From: Agrypnia vestita
Taxonomy: Eukaryota > Arthropoda > Insecta > Trichoptera > Phryganeidae
Reading direction: 5' to 3'
NCBI GenBank assembly: GCA_016648135.1
Contig: JADDOH010010177.1
Coordinates: 28,245 to 92,244, forward strand
DNA length: 64,000 bases
The position numbers and the translations under genes are program-made. The notes under the pieces are model-generated. The model ran no database searches. It saw only the letters and a program-made list of their open reading frames with translations, and was not told the origin of the DNA. This document shows positions 20,600 to 31,065 of the stretch, piece by piece. How positions within the stretch are numbered: the stretch's first letter is position 1; each line of letters opens with the position of its first letter.

Positions 20600-20990
20600 A
20601 TGATTCAGCAGATGCAAGGTGAGTAAATGGATATTGGGTGTAAATTATACCCACGATAAACAGTGGTATTTTATTGGCACAAAATTACAGAGGTGGCGTT
20701 GAGCACAGAAAATATTGCTCGCAATGGCTACGTTGGTTGGCGATAGAGTGAAAGTACCTAATGGCGGCCGGGATCTGGTTAGCCGCATCCAGCTCCTGGC
20801 TGGTGGGAGCTGGCTCGGTGCGTGCGGCTAGAATCGTGGCTGCTCTAGACCACCACACGTGAAACGTTTGATACATATAAAATACAGCGTGTACACTGTA
20901 CATCCTATACAAGAACGTTCTGTTATAATAACATATGAATGTGGTACCTACATTGGGATGAATATCCCACGTTAAACACACTCTCAAATC
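20600..20990. other. G+C-richer, apparently unique patch; possible host exon sequence
   Basis: The patch is clearly richer in G+C than its surroundings. A good splice-donor-like AAG|GTGAGTAA is at about 20618 on the plus strand. A 100-codon frame covers 20685-20987 on the minus strand (WWSRAATILAARTEPAPTSQ in its middle). A shorter plus-strand frame starts MATLVGDRVKVPNGG at 20724. I recognise none of these, and at most one can be real. An unrecognised mobile element is equally possible. Confidence 0.25.
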
Positions 20991-21155
20991 GACTCCTTGT
21001 TTATATTATTTCGTGGTTCATTGACCGTAGATAGCTTTTGTTCTCTTCATCTATAAACTAATTGTAATCGATCCTTTGTAGCCTTTGTCTCCTTTGTAAG
21101 AGTAATAGTATAAAATCAATGAGCCTGCTGGAAGATGTGTCATTATCATTTTAAT

Positions 21156-21479
21156 CCTGTATTATTCATGTCACTCTGTATCAGTTTAAACTGTAAAATA
21201 AAAATTATCATCGTTTATTATTTTCATGTGGTAAACATAACTTTTAAATTGATTTTTCTTAGTCCTGTATTATTCATGTCACTCTGTATCTGTTTAAACT
21301 GTAAAATATACATTATCATAGTTTGTTATTTTCATGTGGTGAACATAACTTTTAAATTGATTTTTCTTAATCCTGTATTATTCATGTCATTCTGTATCTG
21401 TTTAAACTGTAAAATAAACAGTATCATCGGTATATTATTTTCATGTGGTGAACATAACTTTTAAATTGATTTTTCTTAA
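21156..21479 (+). repeat. Three tandem copies of a 108-bp unit
   Basis: Units start at 21156, 21264 and 21372, each beginning CCTGTATTATTCATGTCA and ending GATTTTTCTTA. The units differ at only a few positions. Because 108 is a multiple of three, a chance frame of 36-codon repeats stays open (21135-21464). The composition (hydrophobic, Cys/Ile/Phe-rich) gives no reason to think it is translated. Confidence 0.9.
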
Positions 21480-21659
21480 CCTGACGGGAAAAAAATGCTA
21501 TTGGAGGGTAATAGTTAGATGAAAAAACATATGATGATGCTTTATATGAACAATTTAAGTAATGGTTGGTTAAAATATCATACACACATGATCATATAGC
21601 AGTTTTTAAGGAACCATTCTATCATACGTGTAAATCGAAAAAAAATAGTGTGTACTAAT

Positions 21660-22120
21660 TTATGATATACGATATTCTAGTGGTCAGCAACCGGCGTCGC
21701 CCGGTATTCAGATTCTGTATGATTTTAAATAGGGATTAAGAAGGATCAAGGTACCATTGCTTGGCGCGGTTTCTAAATGTCTAATAATAACACAAGCAAA
21801 ATTGAGTTCAGGCTGGGGGAGGATGTTTTTTTTTTCTCAGGATCCTAGAGTGTAAATGAAAAGAATTGCGGTAGTGTTCAATATTATACACATCTAAAGG
21901 GTGAGAGGAGAGGAAAGGAGAATGGCGCCTGTTTTTTTTTTGCGCAGGATCCTAAAGATTAACTTTGAAAAATTTGGATTGGATTTAATTCAATATAAAA
22001 ATAATAATTTTGTACCTTCGGGAAAAAGTGAATGGCCTGGATAAGGGTGAATGGTACATATAAATATGATAAGCGAAGGTTCCTAAAGAGTACCTATTCA
22101 ACATTTTGCTTAAAATGGTG
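21660..22120. mobile_element. Decayed element with GGATCCTAAAG internal repeats
   Basis: CTAG at 21677 is followed by a G+C-rich inverted segment (CCGGCGTCGCCCGG). GGATCCTAGAG (21840), GGATCCTAAAG (21948) and GTTCCTAAAGAGT (22079) then recur. Related segments (GATCCTAAAGAAT, GTCCTAAAGAGTA, each followed by TGGATT-type sequence) lie at 32885 and 49828. An old Helitron-like or similar element is possible, but its ends cannot be fixed. Confidence 0.3.
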
Positions 22121-22199
22121 TATGATATTATAGATAAAGCATTTTCAGTCTGTGCATGGGATGTGTAGAATTCTATACACAGGACTCGCGGCTTGTAGA

Positions 22200-22640
22200 A
22201 AAAACATAAACGGAGACTTTTTCATTGAATTATAAATCGAAAATATTCTTTACACTTAGACACTTTACACAAATGTCAACAGTTGAGGAGATAAGTGACA
22301 TCAAGGTTTGATTTTTTCCAAATATTTCTGACCCATCTTCTATGAAACGTCTGAGTATCATAAAAGTGACCTGTATCCAATATTAAAAATTCATTCGCTT
22401 CGATACACGTAAAATAAGATGATTAAAACCATGCAGAAATTTGAACGAGATTTTTTAAGGGATGTAATAATTTTGTTTGACTTGAATCAAAGCGAATGAA
22501 TTTGAAGTATTTGGTATAAGTTATTTTCATGATACTCCAACGTATTACAGAAGATGAGTCAGAAATGTAGAAAAAAATGCGAGTATCATTTCCTTTAATA
22601 TTGACATTTCACCCAATGTGAAAGAATATCGAGGGTATAC
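22200..22640. mobile_element. Palindromic MITE (ACAGGGTG family), copy 3, ends lost
   Basis: AAAATTCATTCGCTTCGATAC, GATGATTAAAACCATGCAGA and the mirror block AAAGCGAATGAATTTGAAGT match the inverted interior of copies at 3288 and 31871. The terminal ACAGGGTG is not visible. Confidence 0.55.
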
Positions 22641-22649
22641 TAACAGGAA

Positions 22650-23017
22650 GTTAGAATTTGATTTGATTTTCTGTTTTAAATGGGAAAATTTATGTTTTTT
22701 TGCTCCACATCTTGATATAACGCATTTTGTTTAAGGATGTCTAGTTTTCAAGTTTGAAGTTGAAGTATTAAGTCATGTTGATATTTTTTTTTCTGACGCA
22801 AATCACCAAGTCTTATTATATTACAATGCTTTTTGTTAATATAATTTTCGTCGCTAGATGGTGCCGTAGATCATTATTCAAATTAAACTTTAAACTAAAT
22901 TTAATACTGATCTGCAAAGTGAAATACTGATTAAATTAGAATAACCTAGTCTCGAAGAATAAAACTTATCTTAAAATTGTACTCGTTAGAAGGAAAAATC
23001 AAAGAAGTATTTTTACT
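22650..23017. other. No gene recognised
   Basis: A+T-rich spacer. GTCGCTAGATGGTGCC at 22851 resembles a motif seen in insect repeats. Confidence 0.4.
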
Positions 23018-23450
23018 TACTAACTTACTTACCATCATGCCGTTTCCCCGTGGGGGTAGGCAGAGAGGATAGAGCGCCACACTCTTCTGTCCTGACATAC
23101 AACCCTCGCCTCATCCACATTCATACATCTTCGCATACAAGCTCGCCGGTTGTTGAGGCTTCTAACGGGACCATCTTCAAGTATCTGGTTGATCTAGTCA
23201 TGCCACGTCTTTCGCGGTCGCCCTCTCTTTCTGGCACCATCAACACTCAAGTTATATATCTTTCTTACCATTCTTTCCTCATTCATTCGCTCAACATGCC
23301 CAAACCATCTGAGCGACCCCTTTTCAATTCTATTAATTATCCTAAGATTAGTCTTACATTCATTCCTAATATCTGCATTCTTTACTCTATCATAAATTGA
23401 TCTGCCGCACATACGTCTGAGGGATCTCATCTCCACTGTATTTACTGCTG
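23018..23450 (-). pseudogene. LINE RT C-terminus, GTTA-tail family, copy K2
   Basis: The minus-strand frame (23194-23436) reads MEMRSLRRMCGRSIYDRVKN, then RWFGHVERMNEERMVRKIY and GARKRGRPRKTWHD. This is the C-terminal module of a widespread arthropod LINE, best preserved here. Downstream the tail TACCATCATGCCGTTTCCCC (plus strand) and a run of TTAC/TAAC units mark the 3' end at about 23018. It is truncated at the 5' side, so the RT core is absent. Confidence 0.85.
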
Positions 23451-23781
23451 ACTATATTGTTAAAGGTTATTATTTTTTTTACGTTTTTGTATTATGTTTG
23501 TGGTAAGTATGTTTTTTCGATTTATTTAATGATAAATTTTGTGTCTTGTGGGTGGGTGGGAGTTGGGAAGATGTAAGTGTCTTATCACCCTTTGCACCCC
23601 CAAGCCGCCTAGGCTAAGGTAACGAAAAATATGGAACGAATTTTTATACGAAGTATAAAAATATATTTTTCGTTTATCTTATCATTGTTCACACATTAAG
23701 CATTTAGATGTTATTAAATATTAGTAGTATCTAATTTAAATAAAAAAAAATAGTAACAATTTATTTAAATATTTTATATTT
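23451..23781. other. No gene recognised
   Basis: A+T-rich spacer with a G-rich patch at 23548-23572. Confidence 0.45.
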
Positions 23782-23953
23782 GAGTAGCTTGTTGGTCTTG
23801 TGGTTAGGACTCTCGCCTCGTGATCCAAAGGTCGCGGATTCGAACCTCACTCCATACCAGCAAGTTAGTCCTATTTTAATAGCACAAGCGTTTAGCTTAG
23901 TTTGAAAATAGTAAGAATATTGATGTGACACGTATTCCGTGTTCTCATCTCTA
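23782..23953 (+). mobile_element. tRNA-derived SINE, copy S2 (best preserved)
   Basis: The head starts GAGTAGCTTGTTGGTCTTGT and has a clear A-box region (TTGTGGTTAGGACTCTCGC) and a B box (GGTCGCGGATTCGAACCTC). The body follows: AGTCCTATTTTAATAGCACA, AGCGTTTAGCTTAGTTTGAA, TAGTAAGAATATTGATGTG, ACACGTATTCCGTGTTC. The family is probably transcribed by RNA polymerase III. The tRNA of origin is uncertain because the anticodon arm is degraded. Confidence 0.85.
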
Positions 23954-24159
23954 TTTTTTTTTTAAATATGCCTTGAATTATTATTTTTTATTGTAAATTA
24001 ATAAAACGATTAAAAATAATTCGATATTCTTTTATTTTTTAAAGTTTATGCATTTGCCTAATGAAATAGCTACTGACAGATTTATTTTTGTGTATAGGTA
24101 CCTACATCTAGCCCATTGATTTGAAATAGTATAGTATGGGTGCCCACAAGACAGTTTTA
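23954..24159. other. No gene recognised
   Basis: A+T-rich spacer. Confidence 0.5.
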
Positions 24160-24358
24160 TGATACAAAAAAAATCAAAGATTCAAAATGATTCTTCGAGT
24201 TTGATTGCTTTAAAGATTTCAAATCTCTTTGAAAGCGATTATCTCAGAACTTGTATTTGTGACTTCTGCCAGTGTATTCTCGATATTTTCTATTCAATAT
24301 TGAATCAAGAAGACATTATCGAAGTTCTTTCTACTTGCTACGAGACACCCTGTTTATG
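24160..24358. mobile_element. Palindromic MITE fragment (ACAGGGTG family)
   Basis: It ends GAAGTTCTTTCTACTTGCTA then CGAGACACCCTGTTTA, the right terminus of the family (compare GCTAGCTATGAGACACCCTG at 33450). The left half is missing or unrecognisable. Confidence 0.55.
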
Positions 24359-25024
24359 TTTCAGCGATAGCATATTTTTAATGAAAATATATTTTCACCG
24401 GTGTTTCCGCACTATCATATTTTATTTTTTATTTATTCATAAAATCCTTTTTGTACAATTTATTTTATACATGAATATATGGATCATAATAATGTATATA
24501 ATTTTATTTACACTATTACTTATCTAAATACACATATTTTAATTATGTTTTTTGGATTGCTACTACTCAACTAGGCTTAGCCTGTGCTAGAGTAGCTAAT
24601 TGTAAACGTGTTATTTGTAATAGTTTGTCAACACTAATGTATGACAAGTTGTAGAAGTTATATCCAAACACATTTTCACCAGTACACATACTTAAATTAA
24701 TTAAGTACACATACTTATATTAATATTTTAACATATGTTTACAGGCGCAATAAAGTAACTGTTATTGAAACTTCATTTGAGATAATTTCCAGATGTTTAG
24801 TTCCGCGCTTCTCTCAAATGATCTAACCTTACTAAGCTAGCAACGAATATTCACGACAGTTGACCAATATTACGTCGCAGTTTACGTATTTTAAAATTCA
24901 TTTTCAAATACGTATAATGTAAATTCATAAACATGTATGCATTGTAATTTGGGTATGTAAAAGATAATATAATTTAAAATAGACAATAGAGATACTAAAA
25001 AGTGGGTTACACTCACGTGTAATT
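24359..25024. other. No gene recognised
   Basis: A+T-rich; no supported feature. Confidence 0.5.
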
Positions 25025-25215
25025 TAATGTACGGTGGAATTGGTGAACGTTGCATTGTGTAAAGTGATCACTTAAGCCAGCTCGTATAGGTGATAATCCT
25101 TGGGCCACCCTATAAAAACTTCCAAACACGTTTCCCATATAGATAGCTTCGTATCTGCAAGATTTATCATTAATAATTATTCTTCTGTGGACAAAAACAG
25201 AACATATATTTATAG
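25025..25215 (+). repeat. AAGTGATCACTT dispersed repeat, copy d
   Basis: It has the landmarks ggtggaattggtgaacgttg, taaagtgatcacttaagcca, the cttccaaacacgtttcccat block, and a distal tail (taataattattcttctgtgg, acaaaaacag) also found in copies h, j and n. Confidence 0.75.
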
Positions 25216-27227
25216 AAATAGAAATCACTATTATATATATAAATAAAATTAGTAAGTTTCAAATAGGTAGACTACATTTAAAAGCTTGATTCATATTTTA
25301 ATAAAGACAAGAAAGTACTCCAAAGAAGGGACGATATCTGTCAATATTTTTATCAGGGAAATATTATTTGGTATAAATAAGGAATTTATGTGTCACTCAA
25401 AACAAATTTACCGAATATTATGCCTTGGCGTGCTTAATGGGGATATTTTCTTTTTGTTTTTATTGAAAGAGGTTTTTACTTGCGAAGCTCTTCGTCGATT
25501 CGGAAATCGAAGACAGTGTCGTCGATCATCATGAAGTTGGTTACAGGCCGTGACCTGCGGGGAATTATGAGTAATATCCATCCATCCTTCTTCACTGTCT
25601 CATCTATTATTAAACCAACCTCATATTTAGTTACTAAGAACTTCGTACTCACGCAGATTAATGCCTCTTGAAAAGCCATTTGATACAAGATTATAGTTTT
25701 TATTAGCGTGTTTTTTTTGTTTAACCTTAAATAATAAAATCGATGAAAATATTATTTTCTCAGAGATTTTTTCTTTATTCTGTCTACTACGCTACAGTCT
25801 AGTGATGGTAAAAACCATTGTTTTAACCGGTTACACAATAACCGATATCTGAGAATGATTATTTTAATAAGCGGTAACCGATACTGACTACTAGATAACT
25901 TAGAAGACCAACAAGCACACAAACGTCATGTACATCACTAAACGAAAAAATACATGTCAATGAACCTACACAACTACATGGGCACTCAAGCATTTTAAGC
26001 CCACAATGTATCTACAACAGAAAGCAAAACTTTTGTTTGTCTAATAAATCACTGGTACCCTTTTCGCGTCAGGAGACACCATTCAAATTGAAATAAAATT
26101 TTCGCGGCATACAAAAGAATCCTTATGTAACTGTATCCTTTTTCAGAGTCTTAAATTTACGTTTTTCTTTGTAATAAAAATTTTCTCTAATATCATACAT
26201 AATATTCATTGTAAATTATAAAAACCAAAAATGTTGACAGGCATAGTTTTGGCTCCTAAAATAAACTGAAAATGCGTTATAGTTTATGTTAGTAGTAAAT
26301 TAAACACAATTTAAATTTGATTGAAAATAGTCTATGTATGGATTTTTTAATCTGATTTCATTTGTCATAACAATCCTTCATAAAAGTACTGCTCCTAATT
26401 TTACAAAAAACTTTTTTCCAGATTCGATATACTGCGCTATAGATTTAATTTAATTTTCAATAAGTACATGACCTGTCTCTGACAAAAGTAAACTGGAAAA
26501 TTTTGCATCTTAGTTATGGTGAAGAAGCTGTATGGAAATGGACATGACGCGACAAATGCCTACAGACAAACTGTATATACAGTTTCGTAGGATGTGTTTT
26601 AATAATATTGATACAGATAAAATAAAAAATAATAAAATAAAAAATTTTTTTTACAAAATAATTGGAGGAGTGTATACTCATGTACGCGCGATATAAGTTA
26701 TACTTCTTTGGCGTGGTATTTACATATTAGTAATTAATATGATAATACGATGTCTAGGAAGATGATAAATTTTGAAGTGGTACAAACATAACTATTGGTT
26801 CGTGAGACGTCAATTGATGCGACGAATTAAAAAACGTGTGCATTTTCAAAAAAGGTTCAAGTGTCTACCCAATTTCATGTTATATCAATTTTTGGCTTAA
26901 AACGGTTCCGTATTCAAAACAATACAACTTGAATGTCGTATGAATGAATGTGTTTTTTATTTTAAAAACAAATACCTGACAATTACGTAACTTTTGCAAA
27001 AACATCGACGGTAGTATGAAATCCTAATACGAGCCAAAAATAGAAATTCAATAAACATATCTCATTTTCAAATCAAAAACGAATCATTTGTCAGCTTTTG
27101 AATTGAAAATCTTTGTGATTGGTACTTGATTCAAAGTGTTCGACAATATATTATTTATATTATTGTAACACTAATTTCAAGTGAATAATTTTTGATTGTT
27201 TAATGGTGCACGCGCAATTATGGTCTT
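25216..27227. other. No gene recognised
   Basis: A+T-rich with overlapping frames at 25476-25688 on both strands that resemble nothing known. A 66-base block at 26486-26551 recurs at 63605-63670 (see separate entry). CTAGTGATGGTAAAAACC at 25800 begins a possible unclassified repeat. Confidence 0.4.
26486..26551 (+). repeat. Short dispersed repeat shared with 63605-63670
   Basis: CAAAAGTAAACTGGAAAATT, CATCTTAGTTATGGTGAAG and GGAAATGGACATGAC align in order with the 63605 copy. Its identity is unknown. Confidence 0.5.
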
Positions 27228-27300
27228 GCATTTCCGCTACATGCTGCTTCTCGCTACACGCGTTTCCGTTACAATGCGCACGCTGGATCTGCGCAATTTT
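27228..27300 (+). repeat. Dispersed repeat shared with 6255-6320
   Basis: TGCATTTCCGCTACATGCTG and GCGCACGC blocks mirror the segment at 6255-6320. Internal CGCTACA/CCGTTACA/TCGTTACA repetition is visible. Confidence 0.5.
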
Positions 27301-27344
27301 CGTTACAACAAACATTTTACTCTCAATACATCATAAGAAGATAA

Positions 27345-28047
27345 AATTTTAAGGATCTCGGCATTAGATTTGTGAGCAACCTGTCATTTCACGACCACAT
27401 AGAGGCGGTCAGTGGTAATGCATTGAAAATGTTAGGATTTGTTCTGCGTACAGCCAGGGTTTTCGAAAATACCCGCGTACTAAGAACTGTTTACAACTTC
27501 TTGGTGCGAAGTAGACTCGAGAGTGGCTCGATGATTTGGTGGCCACATGAGCTTAAGTAATCACTTATGGTAGAGAAAGTACAAAAAAGGTTTCTAAGAT
27601 ATCTCAACATGAGAGAGTACGGGCATTATCCTTGGCTTTACCCAACCGAGTTCCTCCAGGGAATGCTTGGCTACAACTGTTTAGAGACTAGAAGGAATGT
27701 GTATCTGATTACGCATTTTTATCGATTGTTGCGCGGTATGATCGATAATCCTGAATCTATCCATTGGTTTGTATGTTCCCGATAATTACCAAAGACAGCG
27801 TCAGCATAGATTGTTTCATATTCCAATATGCAGAACCAACCTGCCAATGGTTATGCCTGTTGGAAGAGCTACTGCTATGCTGAACAATATTACTCTGGAT
27901 ATTGATCTGTTCCATGTCTCTGAGAGGTATTCTAAAGCAGGATTCTCCTTTGATGTGAATGATTTTATATATGTTTAATATTTGCTTTTTATTTATAACA
28001 TTTACGAATTAAATTTTGTAAAAAATAAATAAATTGAATTGAATTGA
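27345..28047 (+). pseudogene. LINE RT C-terminus, TTGAA-tail family, copy L1
   Basis: The frame from 27372 reads NLSFHDHIEAVSGNALKMLG, then VYNFLVRSRLESGSMIWWP (the C-terminal YxxLVRxxLEYxxxxW-type motif of CR1/Jockey-like RTs). A single in-frame TAA at 27558 interrupts it. It then continues EKVQKRFLRYLN and LETRRNVYLITHFYRLLRG. A frameshift near 27770 moves the rest into another frame (NLPMVMPVGRATAMLNNITL, DLFHVSERYSKAG) ending at 27976. The 3' UTR ends AATAAATTGAATTGAATTGA. One stop and one frameshift make this a fairly young but dead, 5'-truncated copy. Confidence 0.8.
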
Positions 28048-28544
28048 ACGGAAACATAATTTTTATTTAATTAAATAATAGTTTCATATATACACACCGA
28101 AGTGCCACTACAAACTAATTAAAACAATAAATCATTCAATCACCAAATTTCTCCCTGAATTTAAGGTTCCAAGGGTGGTGTAACCAATTAATTCCATACA
28201 CGTTGACGTCATATTGTATACGAGTATGTATTTCACTACAATATTAGTCTCGTATCTATGTATGAAACCGAGAACAATGTCATCAAAACTGATTTAGTTC
28301 TCGAACTTGTGTTATATTTGAACTGGCTTTTAATATACAATCATTTGTTCTCAATGTACAATATTAACATGAAACAACGCTCGCAAACTCATTCTGCTAG
28401 TCTACTCAGAAAGTTATCAGGCCTATTAAATCAGGGGCCAGCAGAAAGATGCTTACTGTTACACTAGTATAAAAACATTTAATGTACACAGGTAATATAA
28501 CTTCGAAAAGGGGATATATTTAGGTCTGAGTATAACAGGTAACC
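28048..28544. other. No gene recognised
   Basis: A+T-rich; the 69-codon frame at 28258 matches nothing known. Confidence 0.45.
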
Positions 28545-28576
28545 GGGGTATGTGCTTTGGCCACTGTAATTTAATA

Positions 28577-28660
28577 CTTGCTGTAATCCGTCAAAAATGA
28601 CGGTACTTTTACATGCCGGTTTCTAAAGAATAAGTTTTTAATTAAAAATAGCTGACACCC
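28577..28660 (-). mobile_element. Helitron-like 3' terminus (copy H1), terminal CTAG decayed to CAAG
   Basis: The minus strand reads CCGTCATTTTTGACGG (a short hairpin), then ATTACAGCAAGT. This matches the hairpin plus CTAG ends at 37190 and 62982. The GTTTCTAAAGAATAAG block is also shared with 62982. The other part of the element may be the GACGGGCGGACAGACGTACA segment at about 29520-29595, separated by nested repeats. Confidence 0.5.
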
Positions 28661-28842
28661 ATGAAATAGTAATAACGACTTTTATCAAAATATTTGAACA
28701 ATTCTCTGCCAGCAGTTAATGGAACCTACTATTTTAAAATGGCGATTTTGCGTGCGTAAAACTAACGCGACAACATAATTGAGTAATTAATATTATAAAT
28801 AAAATAGACATCAAAATAAAATGAAAAATAAAATGACTAAAA

Positions 28843-28918
28843 AATTTCCGGTACCGGAAATCGAACCCAATCCCCCCGAGAGCCAGATATCCTAGCCACT
28901 ACACCACACAGGAGATGC
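28843..28918 (-). tRNA. tRNA-Glu(CTC)-like sequence, probably a pseudogene
   Basis: The minus strand shows TCCTGTG as acceptor 5' half, D arm GTGTAGTGGCTAGGAT, anticodon loop CTCTCGG with CTC in the anticodon position, T arm TTGGGTTCGATTTCCGG, and acceptor 3' half TACCGGA. Six of seven acceptor pairs form. The anticodon stem has two mismatches and the variable loop is missing, so it is not expected to work as a tRNA. It could instead be the head of a tRNA-Glu-derived SINE. Confidence 0.45.
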
Positions 28919-28919
28919 C

Positions 28920-28970
28920 GCTTTATAAAAATTTTCTCTGCATTGATTGCAGAGAAAATTTTTATAAAGC
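28920..28970. repeat. Perfect 23-bp-arm hairpin
   Basis: GCTTTATAAAAATTTTCTCT (plus GCA) at 28920-28942, loop TTGAT, then an exact reverse complement to 28970. It lies between the tRNA-like sequence and a dispersed repeat, so it may mark a recombination or slippage event at an insertion boundary. Confidence 0.9.
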
Positions 28971-28974
28971 ACTT

Positions 28975-29170
28975 AGTAGCAAGATATATTATAAATGTCT
29001 AATAGAGATGAAATTATATTTTTTTATGAGAAAGAGGTATGGAAGTCTTTGGGTGTTCATAGTGCTTACGACCTATCGTACGGCTGGCTTAAGTGATCAC
29101 TTTACAATGTAACGTTCACCATTTCCATCCATTATAGAATACCATGTCTATCAAATTTTTGGCAATTGTA
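28975..29170 (-). repeat. AAGTGATCACTT dispersed repeat, copy e
   Basis: Reverse orientation: GGAAGTCTTTGGGTGTTCAT, CTTACGACCTATCGTACGGC, TGGCTTAAGTGATCACTTTA, AACGTTCACCATTTCCATCC and TAGAATACCATG. A well-preserved core. Confidence 0.8.
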
Positions 29171-30484
29171 TATATTTAAATTTTACAACCTGTTTCGTAT
29201 ATGTGTTGTAATAATCATTAGCGCGACCGGGGTCCAAAGCTTTTTCATTCCCTTTAAATAACTACAGATGTCACTAAAGACATATTTATTTTTATGATTG
29301 GATTTTTTTAGCAATACTCTTTATATGTGCAATGAGATTCTTCCGAATCATTAAATCACAGAAAATATATTTTAGAAAATGTGTTGTGCGCTCTATAATT
29401 TTTTTTGGGTACAAAAGATTCGCGTCTTTGCGTTCTATATGTAGTCTATATTTGAAGGACACACGAGTCTGCTTGCCTGGGGTTCAAGCTCCATCTCCGG
29501 CCGTTTAATTTCATTTTTTTAGCAGTGAATTATAACAATATTACGGACGTTACTTTAGAGACGGGCGGACAGACGTACAGATAACGAAACAAAGTAGATC
29601 ACCTAGTTTCCCTAAAGTACTTCGCCCGAGGTCTGTAAAGAGATTGAACTGGAAACCTTACGCAAAAATAAACCGCGAGCAAGCATTTTATGCTAGAAAC
29701 AGAGCAGCCAAGCAAAAATACTGTTTGTGGATCGTACAATTGCAACTTCACAAACTTATTGAATAAACATGATTCGATATTATTCTATTGTCGGTTTATT
29801 TGGGTCTTATGATAGTGGCCCAAAATTCGAAGGTGCATTTAACTACGTACAGTTACTGCGAACTTTTGAAGATATAAAAATATAGGAATAACGAGTAAGC
29901 GACTAAAATAAAACTATTTTGGTCCAATTGTAATCAATACTGGAGACTTGGATGGTTTATAATAGCGACAAGTCTTAAATACTCGTTTAAGCCTTCGATA
30001 TTTACTGCCAGAGAAGGTTTTTATTTTATTTATTCTTTAAATAGGTAATGCAAGAATTTATATTACCTAATCAAAACACAATTACATATAATTATTATGA
30101 ACTTCATTTAAATGAAAGCAGCACGTATTTATTACCTGAATTTTAGGCGTGTTCTTGTGTAATGCTAATAATTCGGAAGAATCTCGTTACAAATATAAAG
30201 GATATTGCTAAAAAATTCAATACAAAAAATAGATATCTTACAGTGATGTCTGTGGTCATTTAATTGAGGGGAGTGATTATTGCAACACATATACGGAACA
30301 TTTCGTAAAATTTAAATATAAACAACTTATGGATAGACAACTGAAGTGCAAAAATTATTTTATAAAAACTTTTAAATGATTAGATGGAATGCAACATGTT
30401 CAAGTGAAATCATATATAAGTCCACGCAACATTATGTGTGGAACTAAATTATTAAGATAAATAAATAAATAAACAGCTTCCAAA
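29171..30484. other. No gene; probable Helitron 5' part near 29520-29595
   Basis: ATTACGGACGTTAC followed by GACGGGCGGACAGACGTACA and AACGAAAC (29551-29592) matches the interior of the Helitron-like copies at 37190 and 62695. The remainder is A+T-rich with no supported gene. Confidence 0.4.
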
Positions 30485-30665
30485 AATTTGATATACATGG
30501 TATTCTATCATGGGTGGAATGGTGAACGTTGCATTGTGTAAAGTGATCACTAAAACCAGACATACGGTAAGTCGTAAGCCCTATAAATACCCAAAGACGT
30601 CCATACCTACTTTCACGTAAAAAAATTTTTTTTCGTCTCTGTGAGATATCTATAATATATATTTA
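30485..30665 (+). repeat. AAGTGATCACTT dispersed repeat, copy f
   Basis: ACATGGTATTCTATCATGGG, GGAATGGTGAACGTTGCATT, GTGATCACTAAAACCAGACA, AAGTCGTAAGCCCTATAAAT, CCAAAGACGTCCATACCTAC and TCTCTGTGAGATATCTATAA follow one another. It is close to the family consensus. Confidence 0.8.
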
Positions 30666-30920
30666 TAACCTTACTTCATTCAACAGTGCATGATTGGATT
30701 TCGAGATCTTGCTTTCGTTTAAAAATTTAAAAACGTAATCGTCTTTCATGTTTTCTTCTTGTGTATTGGACAGTCGAAGACGACTCAGTAGTTTGTCAAG
30801 AGAGTGATGCATTTGCTTGTATGGCAAGACCACTACATTCGTTGCGTATTTGGCAGTTGATTATATTATTATTATTATTTTTTTTTTTCTTCAAATGTAG
30901 CAAATTTATTTTGTGGTAAC
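30666..30920. other. No gene recognised
   Basis: A+T-rich spacer; TTCTTCAAATGTAGCAAATT (30888) is the same family A flank seen after 9286 and 51198, in inverse orientation. Confidence 0.4.
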
Positions 30921-31065
30921 ATAATTATAATTAATATAAATTAACTTGGTTTTTTTTTTTTTTTTTTTTTTTCCTGTTGAAGAAGCCATTGGCTTTGAAA
31001 CATGTTGATTTTTTTCAATAAATAAGTGGTGTTAAACAAAGTTAATTTATATTAATTATGATTAT
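30921..31065 (+). mobile_element. Compact PLE-derived TIR element with hammerhead-like motif (A3)
   Basis: Twenty-nine-base inverted arms (ATAATTATAATTAATATAAA... at 30921-30949, mirror at 31037-31065) enclose a T-run and the motif CTGTTGA, AGAAGCC, ATT, GGCTTT, GAAACATGTTGA. The stem AAGCC/GGCTT is intact. The core CTGANGA has one change. The architecture and length match A2 at 9162. Confidence 0.6.
30973..31008 (+). ncRNA. Hammerhead-like motif of A3
   Basis: CTGTTGA, stem II GAAGCC/GGCTTT with loop ATT, GAAAC, ATGTT. It fits a minimal hammerhead core except for the CTGTTGA change and one extra A before stem II. Activity is not expected from the sequence as it stands. Confidence 0.35.

Noticed and set aside
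21135..21464. 109-codon open frame as a gene
   Set aside because: It exists because a 108-bp tandem repeat has a period divisible by three; no start context, known motif or neighbour supports it.
21677..21710. Helitron 3' end (CTAG plus G+C-rich inverted segment) on the minus strand
   Set aside because: The base after CTAG is A, not T, and the stem is short and bulged; kept only as an undefined decayed element.
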